Origin: Clavelina lepadiformis
Lineage: Eukaryota; Chordata; Ascidiacea; Aplousobranchia; Clavelinidae
Length of the DNA: 64,000 nucleotides
Reading direction: 5' to 3'
Assembly (NCBI RefSeq): GCF_947623445.1
Contig: NC_135248.1
Span: 11,293,820 to 11,357,819, forward strand
In this document: one piece after another, positions 48,501-62,335 of the stretch
Layout of the letters: each line of letters begins with the position of its first letter
How positions within the stretch are numbered: the first letter of the stretch is position 1
The notes under the pieces: model-generated
What the model was told of the DNA's origin: nothing
What the model saw: only the letters and a program-made list of their open reading frames with translations
The model's database searches: none
Program-made: the position numbers and the translations under genes

Positions 48501-51500
48501 TCAGATCTGCCTTTCAACACTCGTCTCAGTCCTCCGTGGATTTGAATGTCGTTGTTTTGGGAGAAAACCTGGGAATGATCGGTTTATTAAAAAAAGGTAA
48601 ATTTGATGCTTTTCTGCTTCCCATCACAGTTTGTTCACTTTGCGTCAGGACAAAACAACAAGCAGGTGCTTGTCATATAACATAGCACGGACAGTTGCAA
48701 GGATAAGCGCGCTCGCATTTCCGTCTGGACCATCACGCATGGTCAGTGAGAGACTTTCCTGTCACGAGCAAGTTGATGTCGCTGTCGAGCCACTGGCAAC
48801 GATGACAGGATAGATTAGTAGTGAGAAAAATTTTGGTCCAACCGACATTTTGTTTAGACTCTTGGCGTGCGTATCGAGATTTTCCCCGCACACCAAAATC
48901 AAAGAAAGCAAATGTACAAATAAATAATTTTACAAATAGATTTGTAAAAAAACATTTGCCAAAACTTGGATGATAATTGTTTGTCCTGATATTAGCAAGA
49001 TTAAGCTTATGGCGTTTTCATGCATAAAACTATAGCCTGAAAAAGTTTAAACCACCAAAAAAACAAATAAAATTTCATCAAAAACGTTTAAAATCTCCAA
49101 CCTCCCCAATATGTCGGAGCGTGTCTTCATCTAATCCCGTGTCCTTCAACATCTTCAGCTCCACTTTTCCGTATCGATCCTGGAAGAATCCTTTCCACGG
49201 GGAGTCGAGCCAGTGCCGGAAGTTGAGTTCATTGATCGATTTTGAGGTCTCCAGCGCTGCTTCGCATATCTGGTCGTACTCCTTCACCTTTTTCTGCACG
49301 AAAATATAAAACTGTTACGTTATCTATACAGAGGAAGCTCGTAAACTCTCTTTAAAACAAAAGTTTGTGCAACTCAGTGTAACTTAACTTGGTTCCGACA
49401 ACATGCCTATGTAATGAAATATATTTCATGGACTTCTAATACCAAAATTTGTGCCGTTGGACTAAACCAGGGGTTCTTAACCTGTGGGTAATTACCCACT
49501 AGTGGGGAATTTGAGGATTTCAAGTGGGTAACGAAACACAATGTTAAATCTGGAATCAGATTTGCGTTGTGCAATCTCAAAAATAGAGCCTGACATTGAC
49601 TCGATCGTCGCTGAAAAGCAAGAACAAAAATCGCATTGACGTTGTTTGAAACTACGTAAACGTTCTTTAATGTTATTCTTCGCATTGAAATTGTTCTTTT
49701 TGTTAAATACCATTGTGCTTTGGGATATGTCACACAGGTCACTAGGATTCATTTTGATTTTTCAGTCAGTTTTAAAAGTATGTGGGGAATATAGGTTTAT
49801 TAAGTAGCGGAAGTGGGTAATGAAAAGAAAAAGGTTAAGAACCCCTGGACTAAACAGACGTATTGGCATATACTTACTATACGGTTTGCGAAGTAAACAG
49901 CTTTTTTGAATGTTGCATTTTTGCTAGATTTCTTTTGCTTTTTATACTTTTCATTACTTTTTTTCTACTAAAAACTCGGGATCACATCTCAAGAAAAAAA
50001 TTTCAATAAATTCAAACTGTGAATTTAATAAGACCCATTTACGTTTGCCTTTCGTATTTAATGTAACAAATGAAATTGCGACCAAGCAAAGCGACTATAT
50101 CCGCAGTTAATATGAAAACCCATGTGCAGACTGCAGACTATATGGTGATAACTTGCCAGTCAAAAAACGATAATTCATAAACGGCGCGAGTCGTGCGATT
50201 CGCCACAATTACGTCTTCGGGTCTGACGTATGGTGAATAAACCCAGTTGAACTGAAATCGTTAGATTTTTGTTAAAATTAAGATTCGTGGACAAGCTTGT
50301 GATCTCGCAAATAGCGGTCGTAAAAATCAACCCATAAATTATACAAATTTGTTGATTTTATGGTAACAATGGACCTAAGAGCCCTTCTAAATGCTTCACA
50401 CACATAACCTAAGTTTGAACAAGTCATTAGCGACATGGGTAAACTACCCCAATAAAATAAAGTATCACCACCAGTTAGAACACAATTCAATATTTGTTGA
50501 ACAGACCTCAACGTCATCGCCCTTCACGTGACCTTCCTGTGTAAGCTTTTCTGTGTAAAGTTTAAATACGTTCGGATGCTTCCGTATCTTCTGGTACATG
50601 AGAGGTTGCGTGAACATGGGCTCATCCATCTGTGGATCATATATAGAGATTGGTGAGCTGGCGTGCTTTAAGGAGTAAATATGTATTTTTATCTATGTCT
50701 ACCCTTTATTGTGATTGTTCTAATCGAATATTGGCGCATTGGGCCACCGATATCGATTGAAATTATTGTAGCTTATAACAGCTTTGTATGCAGTACACTG
50801 AGTACAGTAATGTATTATATCCTGTAGTAGAAAATTTTTAAATTTTTTCGCTTAAGAAGTTCAATGTTCTGCTTTTATCCTCTTCACACAAAAAGCGCGT
50901 AACACAGACCGTTTTAATATTTCTGTAATCAATGGTCGATCTACCTCGTTGTGGCCGTTTCTTCTGTAGCACACCAAGTCAATGACGACGTCTTTGCCGA
51001 ATTTCATTCTCCATTCTGCGGCAACCTGCAAGAAAATTAGTTGATGTCATAGTTGACGGTTTTAAAAACTCTTCATCATTACCAATAACCTCATATATGT
51101 TGAATAATGAATATATTGTGCTAGGATATTATCTGTCACGCGAAAGCTTCCAATTGGACTCTTTCTGAAAGGTCATCACCGGTCAATATTTACCTTGCAG
51201 ACATGAATAACGGCTTCTACGTCATCGGCATTCACGTGAAATATTGGAGCCCTTACTACCATCGCTACATCAGTACAGTATGGGGAAGATCTAAAAAAAA
51301 TTGATAACTTTGTTAAGAAAACATTCTAAGATTGAAATTTATTGCAATATTCGTAATTCTTAATTAGTTTCTTAATTTTGACGTAACCATAACGCAACGC
51401 CAACTTAATGTAACCGCCACAAACAATAATAACCATGAAATCTAGCAAATAAAAACTTCTCAGAAATCAACGAAAATTTTATTTGCCCAACCTTGAATGC

Positions 51501-54500
51501 CTTGGGTCAGTGGTGAAGCCGATCTGGTTGTTAACGACGATGTGGATCGTACCGTTGGTTGTGTACTCTGGCAGGTCACTTAAGTGAAATGTTTCATAAA
51601 CAACACCCTAAAACGGATTTAAGTACATTGATTAAATTGCGGGACTCAAATGAATGCGAAAGTAAAATGACTGATCGGTTTTGTTACAAGGATGGATAAC
51701 TGAAAGTGCTTTATGAAATGTGGTTCGTTATTTTAAGTTACTGTTTCATTATTTTCCTCAGAAATATCTCTAGTTTTAGTGAGTCACATGAACAACTTTT
51801 TGTATAAAAAAAAAACTAGTTTATTCATTTCTTACATACGAAAACATAAAAGAAGTTACCTGTCCTGAAAAAGCGGCGTCGCCGTGTAGTAGAATGGACA
51901 TTACTTTGGAGCCGTCAGTGTCTCCAAGGTAGAATTGTTCGGCCTTAGTCTTGCCCTGGACTACCGGGTCGACAGCTGAAAAAATGTAAACGCATTTTAA
52001 AAATACAAACTCGTTATCTATAATTTTTTTCAAATAATTATGCTTTTTTAATGCTAAGATGAAGAAGACTGGTTGAAGAAATAAAACAATGAAAACGGAG
52101 CATACTGTAAGTAACGGCAAAAAAGCCCGCTCATTTAGGCTGAGACCTGTTACAGATGTCTAGATTTTCAGAGAGAGTAAGTCTGATAATACAATAATGC
52201 ACGTGTGAAAATCACGTGTGAAAACTACGTGTGAAAATCATGCAGTGAAATTATCCACTGTGATGACATCCTTTGCTCTTGCATAGAGAACTGCAGCTGA
52301 CATAAGCAGTGACGTCATTGGTAGTCGTGCTATTGACTTACCTTCAAGGTGGGACGGATTAGCGCACAATGACAGGTTGACCAACTTGTTTGTCACGTGA
52401 TTGATACGTTCGTGTGACATGCCCAGATGATACTTGACATCACCAGAACCTTCGTCGCCTGTTCATGATGAAATAATATCTCATTGTGTCGAAAGAGCAA
52501 ACAAAAAGGCTACATTTAGTTATTGTACACAGATGTGTATTTCCGTGGCTAGCGTATATTTACGACCCCGGTTATACAAAGCAGCAGCAATGCATTTCAT
52601 TCTACCAACGCATCCGCCGTGGTTTACCGCTAGACAACTGAACTGTTATTAAGCCTACACAATTTACATCACATTCACCAACATTTGTAAGCATTTAAAA
52701 TGGAGCATGTTGGCAACGTTTACCTGCTCTCAAGTTGCTGTCGAACTGGCAGAAAATCTGGTCCAAATCCTTTCGGATCACGTTGGCCAAAACATTTAAA
52801 CGACCCCTGCGAAAAGTTAATACAGTACTTAGAATGATATACATGTTATTAACTGCACAACGGGCAGTGGCAAATTCCGCAATTCCATACTAGGGACAAC
52901 CTGGTGTAGATCTGTAATTCGGGTAGCAAACACATTCCTAGCAAACATACTGTACAATTGAAAACAAATTAGCCACTGAGTCAAAGAGGAACAACATTAT
53001 ACATAAACCGCACAGAAAAATACTCTAAGAAACAAACAAGAATAGATCCTGAACCTGTGGGGCATTCCCATGACGAAACTCTCCACCCCGTGAGTAGACG
53101 CGGTGTCGATGATCGTTTTCAAACCTGGTATCAGGATCTCACAGCCTTCCAGACCGAACCGCTTTTCACTTGTCCACTTTTTGGCCAGGAAATCTTCAAA
53201 TCTAAGTTGGAAGTTTTTAGGCGATATAGAATTTTAATTTGAAGTTTGATCCAACATTAAAATTAGGCTAAAAGGGTAAGATACAACAAAACTTTGTTAA
53301 AGTGCAGTACATGTTTACTGTACAACTAGTTACCGAATTAAAATTAAATTTTCGCGTATTCAGAACATAGCAGCTAACAGAAATTTGCCTATTAATGAAT
53401 AGCAAGTTCGTGAAGCGACACATTTCTCGTAACAGATGACTGCACGCAAGGATCAGCGCGAGATTTGCAATAAACGGACAAAAAAGCCAAGTAAGACACG
53501 ATTACCACAACGTTCATTTGCACGATCTTGTTATAACAATGGTAACATTAATATTTTCCTTTCATAGAAAAGGAGAGTTTAAAATCGTCAAAGGAAATTA
53601 CATGGTGGCCCGGGTACAATGGGAAGTACCGGAATCCTTACATTAACAACGATGGCGCAGTTAGGATTTCTCATAACCCGCTCAATCGCAATGATTAACA
53701 AAGTGACCGTTTTATTTCAACGCCAGTTGAAAGATGTAAAAATAATGAAACAAAAATAACTTTTCACGGACTCTATGCAAATCAAAGATATTACAATAGT
53801 TTAATGTCAGGACCCTAAATACGCTCAATATTGTTTTTTTTTGGAAATGTTCCTTCCATGTAAAACTGGAATTAATTTAAATACAATTCTTGATGGAAAA
53901 AGTATTGATAAAAATATCACACATTTAAATAGCCCTTTCAACCTACTGAAGAAAGAATACAATGGAGAATACAATGAAAGAAAACTTAAGAAACGCTATT
54001 ACGTACACACATGAAACTCTATATGACTTCAACGGCAAACTAGTAAATGAAATGAAGGCACAAAGGAAACTACTACGTGTGGAGCCGTTTATAAGAAAAA
54101 CTAAAATAAAGACTTTAAAATAAACAAACATGTTGAATTATAGAATAATTGAATAATTCTATACTGTGCTGTAAATGGAAACCTACAAATATGCCGAAAC
54201 GCGATTTTTGCAATAACAAAATCCCGACTCTGTTAGTACTACAGTCGAGATTGTTACGTATTTCTTATTTTTCGGGATAATTTTATGCGGGACATTTTCA
54301 TAAAAGTAAATAAGTTTTCGGAAAAGCGTTATAGGTCCGTTGCAAAAGTAAAATTTCTAACGTTGCAATGTGATAAAATCTCACTTTGTAGATCTTAGCA
54401 ATCTTTCCCAAGCAAGCTGTTTTTCTGCATCTTTCAATTCGGTCACGCCGGGTGGCTCAAATTGCTGTCGAATCCAATGGCATTGCTCATAGTTATGAAT

Positions 54501-57500
54501 AAACATGTATTCGACGCCAATGTTACGACAGTAGGTGTGCTGTAAAAACATAAGAGTTTCCTGGTTCCATAGGGCTTAAAATGAAAATACACACCAATAT
54601 CTTGACTCTAATGATATGGATGATACCATGACAGTTTTATGTAGTGCTGCTCTGTCAATTGAAAAGTGTAGGCAAGCAATCGTAATGACAATTAATACAA
54701 GTTTCGAATGAGACAAACCTCGAGTCTACGAATAATTTCCCTTAAAGGAAGTGCCTTGTCTTCACCACCAATCAAAGTTGTTTTCGGAAGCTGGTAGACT
54801 TTGTCCATTTCCGCTTCCCCTATTATGACATCACAATGCGAAACTTTTCCACATAAAATCTTTGAATTTACGGTAAAAACTTCCAAGTCATGAGTTAGCG
54901 GAAATATACGTATAATAAAGAGATCTTAAAAACATGAAGGCAGGGGTATTATGGGAAATGTCAAGACAAGCTTAAGTTTCACTCTTGTGATATGGTTCAG
55001 TGCATGCCCACGAGCTCATTGGTTTTTCATGCATGAGTTAAGCAAGTTGAACAACCAAAACTGAGTAAACGGTTTTCTTTGTTCAAGGAAAAACGCTCAT
55101 GAAAATATGAAAGATAAATTTTCACTGCATTACACCTCTAGTCTAGCTGCATCACACCTCTAGTCTAAAACTTATCAATCTAACCTATGTCAGCAGGACA
55201 CACAGGACGGTATAACACAAACATAAAAAATTGAGATTTTAACCGTGGTTAATTACAGTAAGACCAAAAATTAAAGTCAACAGCAAGGTTTGCATAAAAA
55301 CTTTGCACCCGAAAACCAATGCGTGCCTAGTAATTCACACACATCTGCTTACAATTCAGACCAAAATATTATGCCGGGGCTGTACTATATTTCAACAGTG
55401 AAAACGTGTCATCTATAAAAATATCTGCATTTTTACCAATAAAGTCAATCAAAATGCAAAACTCATATACTTCAACATGTCATGACAACAGACAATCAAA
55501 TATCATGCGGTGATCTCCCAAAACGAGAATTACATAACTACCTGAACACCAACATTTAGCAGCGTACTAAATGTTTTGGATTTGACTCGAAACCGAATTT
55601 TGAAAAAAACAAGTCATGTTTATTTCTTATTCTAATTACTGCCACGCCTACATACGAGTGCATGAGATTTATACTTCCAACTTTGAAAACCCAAAATAAG
55701 CTAAGTGAGGTAAACGGTGGCTAAATAAAGTACATGCAACACTATGGCACGTAAATAATATAGTTACATTTCTGGTAACATGTATTGCTAAGCACAACGT
55801 GTGTTGTTATAGTTATATAGAAGTGAAGTGTTATATATATAGAAGTGAATGTATAATATCCATCAGATTTTGGAAATGTTACGTTTACATATAACAATTT
55901 AGTAAAACCCAATCCTTGGCAGCACCTCAATTGGAAGCTCCCGCACAGATAAACTTGCATCTCACATCTAGTTTACTCAACAAATGCAACAATATGTAAA
56001 TGTTTTAAGCTAAATAGTTCAGATATTAAATAATACAACCGAAGCAGATTTGGAAGTTGTCACACATAACTACAAGCATTCACAAGCACACTGTTATTGA
56101 AACCTTCCCAGCAAAGAAGGAAGAGAAAAGATGTAAACAGTTATTCCACACTTTGCAATGTGTCTGATCAACGAATTAGAAAAAAACACGCAAATTAAAT
56201 CAGAATGGTACCGAATGGATATTTTTTTCCAGTGCCAAATACAACGCTTTCTCTGGAAGAAATTTCATCATCAGAAGCATGTGACAAAGCAACGTGCAAA
56301 GGATAGGATACTTGAAGAGGGTCCAAATTGCTGAGTAAGTGTCCACGGATCTGAGGAATGAAATAATTAAATGCGTACAAACGAGGTATTTGTTTTAATA
56401 TTTGAAACTTGTACTCAAACTATAGAAACCTTTGACACTAAACTTATCGCTAAAAAGTATGAACAAGACTTCACTCTAACCTTTCAGGAAAGCTTGATGC
56501 AACCCTAAAACCTATGCTGCGATAACGCTTCAAATAACATAAATGGGCGAAAATATTTAATTCCACAATTGCCTGTGTAACAAACAAAAGCACCAACTTT
56601 TCCACACAGAGGTAGGATTCTGTACTGTATATAGGCTACCCAAAAACGCAAATGTTAATGCAAAAAGTTTGAAGCCTTGAAAGTATGTTACAGCCACCCT
56701 GAACTTTTATCTTGTAAGCGTGGACATGGGGGTAAAAAAGGCAAAGATTTGCAAAGTTCAAAGCCCTACTGTTGCTTATATTGCTTCTAAATGATTAAAA
56801 TAATTGCAGTATAACAAAATCATCAGAAGTGGAAATAAAATTATAGGCCAAATTATGCTCTTTAAGTATGACATATACTGTACTTCAAGGTACTACAATT
56901 GCAAACACAGGTTATCATGCAATATTAACTGAAAGGTGATTGACAAGCAAGTTGGGACTGTGCTGTAAGTGCAAAAAGAAAAAGTAAAACTATTGACATT
57001 AGGTGCTAATGAAATGCATGCAAAATATTTTGAAATTAGCCTTTCAGTGATGAAACTTAAGTTGCTCCTTGACATTTTCCGTGTCCAAATTGAAAAATTT
57101 TGTCGCAATATGCAGCAAATATTGTCAGAACATACAAAAATGTAACAAAAGAAGTTTTTCATATTACGATATTGGGACAGTTTTCCATGAGGAATGTGCC
57201 AAATCGAACACAATTCCAAATCTATCAAACTTTGAGTATTTAACCATTTTTTCTTATTTTCACAAATCTGAATCTTCTAGACATATTCAGACCAAACTAC
57301 AGTATTCATTTTGTAAGAAGTATAAAAATAGCAAGAGCACAACATTTAAGCCTATATATACCTGTTTGGAGGACTGTTACGACGATGAAACGTTTTATAA
57401 GATTTTTTTTTGTGGTTTCATACAAGTTACATAAAAAGCAGGTTAATTCCTATTCAATCAATAACAAAGTGACCACTTCAACCATGATTTCCTTCCACGT

Positions 57501-60500
57501 CAGTTACTTTGATGATGCGAAATGGGCAAAGTTGGCAGACTCAGTTTTGCACGAACACCAGAATATATATATTAATTGTTTGCATTTTCACAAGTGGGAA
57601 TCTCTTTCAATTTGGCACATCCCTATTTCCATTGCACAAAAAAGTTCAGAAACTTTTTCAGGTGTCATTAGCTGCACAGCGCACATTTTCATACCCAAGT
57701 TATAACTGTCAAGTGACAGTTCAGCCGGAGAAGAGCTGTCAAGATCGGCCTCAAGTATGCCGAGTGGATCCAATTGGGCAACCCTATGACCACGAATCTG
57801 CAGGAAAGAAGATCTTAATTGGTAGTAACAAAATTTGTCTTTTCTACTTTTTGAACAAATTTCTAAAAAAAAAATTTGTTTACATATTTGTTCTATCGGG
57901 CTTTTTATGCTTTAAATTGTAAAAGTATGTAACTCTCACTGGAATGCAATTGAGAGAGGTGAAGTAGTGAACTGGGTGAGTCTAAACTTTCCTATTAATT
58001 ACTGATCCTTTTGTTTGTGTTTAACCCCAAGATTCAAAAAATTTGCAAAAACAATACAAAAGGGCACGAAAATTAAAATCGGTTGCCCATTCAGATTGCA
58101 TTTCATAATTCCTCTATTTAATTCTGTTAGATAAAGTTGATGACAAAGATGTCATTTTCAACAGGAAGCAGCATATATGTACATTTAATTAATGCACTAA
58201 TGATATACTAGTACAGTAGCTGAAGGTAGCTGGGAAAACAGCATAATTTTTTAATAAACGCAATGCTAAATGGCATCAAATAAGTGAAGAAAACTAACAA
58301 CCAATTTTGAGGATCAAGCACAAGGTCCTGGAAAATTACTAAGACAACTGCCATAATTAGCTGCAAAATATTAATGGTATTTATAAATATATACTAAAAT
58401 CCACAGTAAAGTTGAGAAATTAATTCAACAGACCTGCACTAAGTGAGTTTCGCTGAATACATTATGAACGACAAATTACAATTGAAAACACTGTGAATTT
58501 TTTTGGAAAAAATGTAAATAGATGAAGTTTAATACGTTTACCATAAATAAACCTGTAATTACTCAAAGTATTTCACCTATCGGAGCCAAGTCAGGTTAGC
58601 CCACATAACAAACCTGGTATCCCCTTATAAGAGCTTGCACAGAGAGATGTTCGTCGACGACTTCATGAATTTTACTAGTATCGAGCACAGCTTCTGATGT
58701 TTGTGCAGTCATAGCACCAGGAACACCACCACCAAGTGACGGGGGTGCCTGGTACGCTTGACCAGGTGCAGCACCCATGTTGACGTTTCGAAAATATGCA
58801 TCCCAGGACTGTATTGAAAAAGAGTATAAATTAATAAATCGTATGAAACTTCTGTGGACATTATTTGGTTCTATGAAAGCTGTATGTGATTGTTGCAACT
58901 TGCAACTGCTTTAAATTATGTTTTACAACTTTGTAGTAATACGCAGACGCTGTAGTATTACATAGAGAAACACGATTTGTGAAATAGGTTTGTATAGCTT
59001 TTGTGTATTTAGGTTGCTGTAATTCTCACTTAATGTATGGCAAAAACATGCCTTTGACAATGCACTCAATTGACTACCAGTAAATAACCGCATAAATTAA
59101 ATACATGATATGTAGAGTGAACCAATTCTCTAACTAAGAGTAAGGAAAAGAGCCATCGATTATAGCCAGCTGGTATATCCGGTGTAAAGCAATCACCCAC
59201 CAGGTATTGTAACACAGGTCTGCCGCCTTCGCATGCTGTGAAACTACCAAGCAGTTATGCCACGCTGACATCATCCAATCGGTGTGCGCGAATATGACGA
59301 TGTACTAAACGCCCACTTTCAACGTCGATATGATTGGGCAAGTTTTTGGTTGAAAACGTGACGGTATTGAGTTAAGACAATCTAGTGTCGTCTTAACAAC
59401 GTATGGGCTTGCTTCGATGGAAAAAGCGTATTTATTTGTTTACAGGTCTGAAGTCTGACGCTAAACGAAGCGAAATCGGTGTAGCTGACATTATCACCAC
59501 ACTCATACACTGTCAAGCGACATGCAGTTTGCATTGATAACAAAACAGATTCAAAAGAAGTAGGTTTACAATTGGGTGGGAATAATGACAAACAGAGGGT
59601 TTGTTTTTCTGTCAAAGCCGTAGCAAAGTAGGCCACCAATTAAATCGTAATTTCTTTCTGCAAAAAACAATGCATAAAAGAATTTGGCTATAAACGGCTA
59701 ATGCGACGAAAAGCATTTATTTGTAGACGATCTATTTAGGACTGACAAGTTCTCGTGACTAAACTATGTCACAACTGGATTACGGCATTGTTTACCAGCC
59801 ATTTGGCAGGAAAACGCACAAAATTTGACCTCTTTAATTTAAGCGCAATTAAAGAAACCGTTTCTATTATACTTGATTCATTGGCCTGGTTTCGGAAAAC
59901 GCAATGTCGAAAACCACATTGTCAAGACCGGAGTTCAAAATTATTTGCTAACTTTGGATACGAAATGCTACGCTAAGTTATGCATTACGTTTCGCCAAGT
60001 GGGCTACCTGTAAAAGTAACTTGAAAAGCATTACAAACAACCAAGCCGAAAGAATGTAGTAAAACGCCCAACAACCATTTCAATGTTAAACGCATGTTGT
60101 ATTATACATAGTTAACAGCGGAATAGCGGTATTTGTATTGTAATCTCTGCAACATATCTTGAAGCCCATATATTAAATTGTTGGTCTTTATTAAAACTGC
60201 TTTGTACCGAAGTACATAACAAAGCAGCAGCTCCTAAAAAAATCGCGGTGGAATATCATAATCCATAAACAACGTTTACGAAACGGCAGGGCACCTTGGA
60301 ATGTTGGCAATACACGCCTTTAAACGTGTCGCGTAGCTTTATAGTTACAGATTGCTGACGTCAATTTAAAGAAAGAATTTTAAGCACGTAAATTTTTAAC
60401 GTGAGAAATTATTAGTCATTGACAGGATACAGGGTTAGCCTCGCAACAGACGTTTAAGAAACTGTGGTGGAAGTGAAACCTATTATGTTGATGGGGTCAG

Positions 60501-62335
60501 GCAATGACCTTCAATACATAGCGCAATGGAATATCTGATATGCTTGACATTGCCCGTTTGCTTTGGCATCTTGGCTTTGGTACAAACGAGTTTATCGCGA
60601 TAATATGGTGCTTTATATTAGATTGCAAGGAGCATTATTAGTTAAACAAACTGGTCAAAAATATCAGAAAAAAAGTAGCAATTTGGCGTTTCTTATGAGA
60701 TCATATAAGTATTATATACAGGAATATTTTCCTGGGTTTTGTAAGAAAATAAAAGTAATGCCAGCTTTAAGGAAAAATGGCAAATAAAAGGGGCTATATT
60801 TTTAAATCAAAAACAAAATAATATCATCACTGAAATAAGTTCAAAATGACCTGAGTAATTTCATCATAGCAATAATTTCTTGCATCTTTCTATGATGTTT
60901 TAACTTAGCCTTAAATCAAACAGTAGTTGTCAGCAAAACTTGCAAGGATTTTTTTTTGGTGAAAGGATTTTTAGAGTGACTATATCAGTGAGTAGGTCAC
61001 ACAGCCCGTTGTTAAAGATAGGTGATTAAGTTAGGAGAATGGGTATGCTAAAAGTTGATTTAAGCTATTTAGGGTTTAATAGAAGTTAAATTCAGATTAA
61101 AAGGTAGATTTAAGTTATTATAAGTCAGTTTAACAAAAACACATGAAAAATGGCTTTGAACGCATGAACTTTTCCGTTGAAATAGTGACAGCCAAAGGTT
61201 TCCGATAACACATAGCGGTTATGTAGTTATTGCTAAAATTGTATCTCAAATTTGGCCTACTATTATGACAAGGAAGACATTATGACATCACAATATAAAA
61301 TCAATATGACTGGTGTTTGTATTAGGTATGGTAGGCTAGTTGTCGCATTATGGATGGACTACGTCTCCATAGGTAGGTGACTAGTATTAGGTAATGTTTA
61401 TTTTCAGCATAGGAATGTCACAGATCACAGCATATAAAAGTTTATAAACATTCTTGTTTTTACCAGTACAACACGAGACTAGAGCCAACAAGCAATACTG
61501 AACTGTACTGTAGGTTAGCATTTTCAGTAACCAGTACAAATACACCAACAGTAAGCTAGCTAGTTAAAGCTTATTTAATGCAAAATGTTCCTGTTACATC
61601 CATAAGTACACTGTAATTAGATCTATTTCTTTTTATTTGTCTGTTATACTTGATCCAAATATCTGAGTCATCATTCATCCCCTTTGTTTTTGTTATTGTC
61701 ACGTAATATAAACTGCGATCGTTGTCATAATTAAGCAATGAATTTGCATTCTTATGATTTATTTATGGCAATAACTGCTTACCTAATTATATACATATTA
61801 ATACAAATCCTTTTACCAGTATATTTACTGACAACTACTCTTTGCTTTAAGGCCAACTCGTTTTTGGACTTCCCCTTCACTTTAACTTTATACAGTCTTG
61901 GTCTCATTCTGTCCATAGATACTCTTATTCCAATAGTTTTGATTCTGTTTCCATGTTATTCTTCTTCTTTTGATGAAATTATTATGAACACCCATATAAA
62001 ACAACTTATCATGCAATACATGCTACAAAAACACACATTATACACAGTATTTTACTCGCCTTGTGAACACTATTGGGATCTTCAAGCCAGCTTTCATACA
62101 TATCTTCCACATAAGCAGAGTTGCTTCCATTTAAGAAGGGCTCTGCTTTCGCAGCAGCAGCAGTTGCCTGCTGCTGTGACACGTTGGATGTGCTGGCATA
62201 GTACCGTGTGGAACCCAAATTTCTTAACGTCCTTTCTGGGTACTTTACAATGTTCCGATTTAAACCAGAGCTATGAGTCCTCCTTGAAACTGCTATTCTC
62301 TGCAGTGTCTGCAGGGCAATTCTTGATCTATGCAT
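45576..62335 (-). CDS. OGDH: 2-oxoglutarate dehydrogenase E1 subunit, mitochondrial
   Basis: Exons in transcript order: 62335-62060, 58808-58614, 57797-57695 (3a), 54819-54719, 54539-54385, 53201-53055, 52806-52724, 52458-52342, 51975-51860, 51607-51492, 51290-51194, 51025-50945, 50629-50507, 49293-49102, 48568-48381, 48146-48019, 47811-47633, 47371-47171, 46580-46344, 46036-45882, 45678-45576. The sum of 3093 nt gives 1030 aa, close to vertebrate OGDH. It is the thiamine-diphosphate E1 of the 2-oxoglutarate dehydrogenase complex and decarboxylates 2-oxoglutarate in the matrix. The first 45 residues are Arg/Ser/Thr-rich without acidic residues until YPE, as in a targeting peptide. [36 protein letters not shown]...[10 protein letters not shown] (the cofactor motif), [29 protein letters not shown] and QEEHKN..YD..KPRLRT are all in order. 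Intron 1 uses a GC donor. Exon 3 has an alternative form at 56212-56350. Confidence 0.97.
49468..49847. mobile_element. hAT-type MITE in an OGDH intron, 8-bp target duplication
   Basis: CAGGGGTTCTTAACCT at the left end recurs inverted (AGGTTAAGAACCCCTG with one change) at the right end. GACTAAAC flanks both sides exactly (49460-49467 and 49848-49855). CAGGGG ends with an 8-bp duplication define a hAT element. At 380 bp and without a transposase it is non-autonomous. It lies in the intron between OGDH exons 13 and 14. The frames within it are not genes of the host. Confidence 0.92.
56212..56350 (-). CDS. OGDH: OGDH alternative exon 3b
   Basis: Preceded by CTCAG and followed by GTACCA, this 139-nt exon begins [12 protein letters not shown], clearly homologous to exon 3a ([12 protein letters not shown]), and then differs. 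It starts in phase 0 and ends in phase 1 exactly as 3a does, so either exon joins to exon 4 ([11 protein letters not shown]) in frame, while using both would shift the frame. It replaces the [13 protein letters not shown] stretch of 3a, which corresponds to the proposed calcium-binding loop of vertebrate OGDH, with [18 protein letters not shown]. Vertebrate OGDH is known to have a comparable exon choice. With 3b the protein would be 1042 aa. Confidence 0.75.
57695..57797 (-). CDS. OGDH: OGDH exon 3a (acidic, putative calcium-binding form)
   Basis: 103 nt, phase 0 to phase 1. It encodes [20 protein letters not shown] followed by SSSPAEL. The acidic cluster matches the D-x-D-L-D-S-S segment of vertebrate OGDH associated with calcium sensitivity. 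It is mutually exclusive with 3b on frame grounds. Confidence 0.9.
58058..58059 (-). other. No separate feature; interior of OGDH intron 2
   Basis: The intron between exon 2 (ends 58614) and exon 3a (starts 57797) is AT-rich and holds no further exon that I can find. Confidence 0.3.
62058..62059 (-). other. GC splice donor of OGDH intron 1
   Basis: Exon 1 ends GTTCACAAG followed by GCGAGT. Joining at the GC gives VHK-SWDAYF, the conserved family reading. The next GT, four bases on, would shift the frame. Confidence 0.85.
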
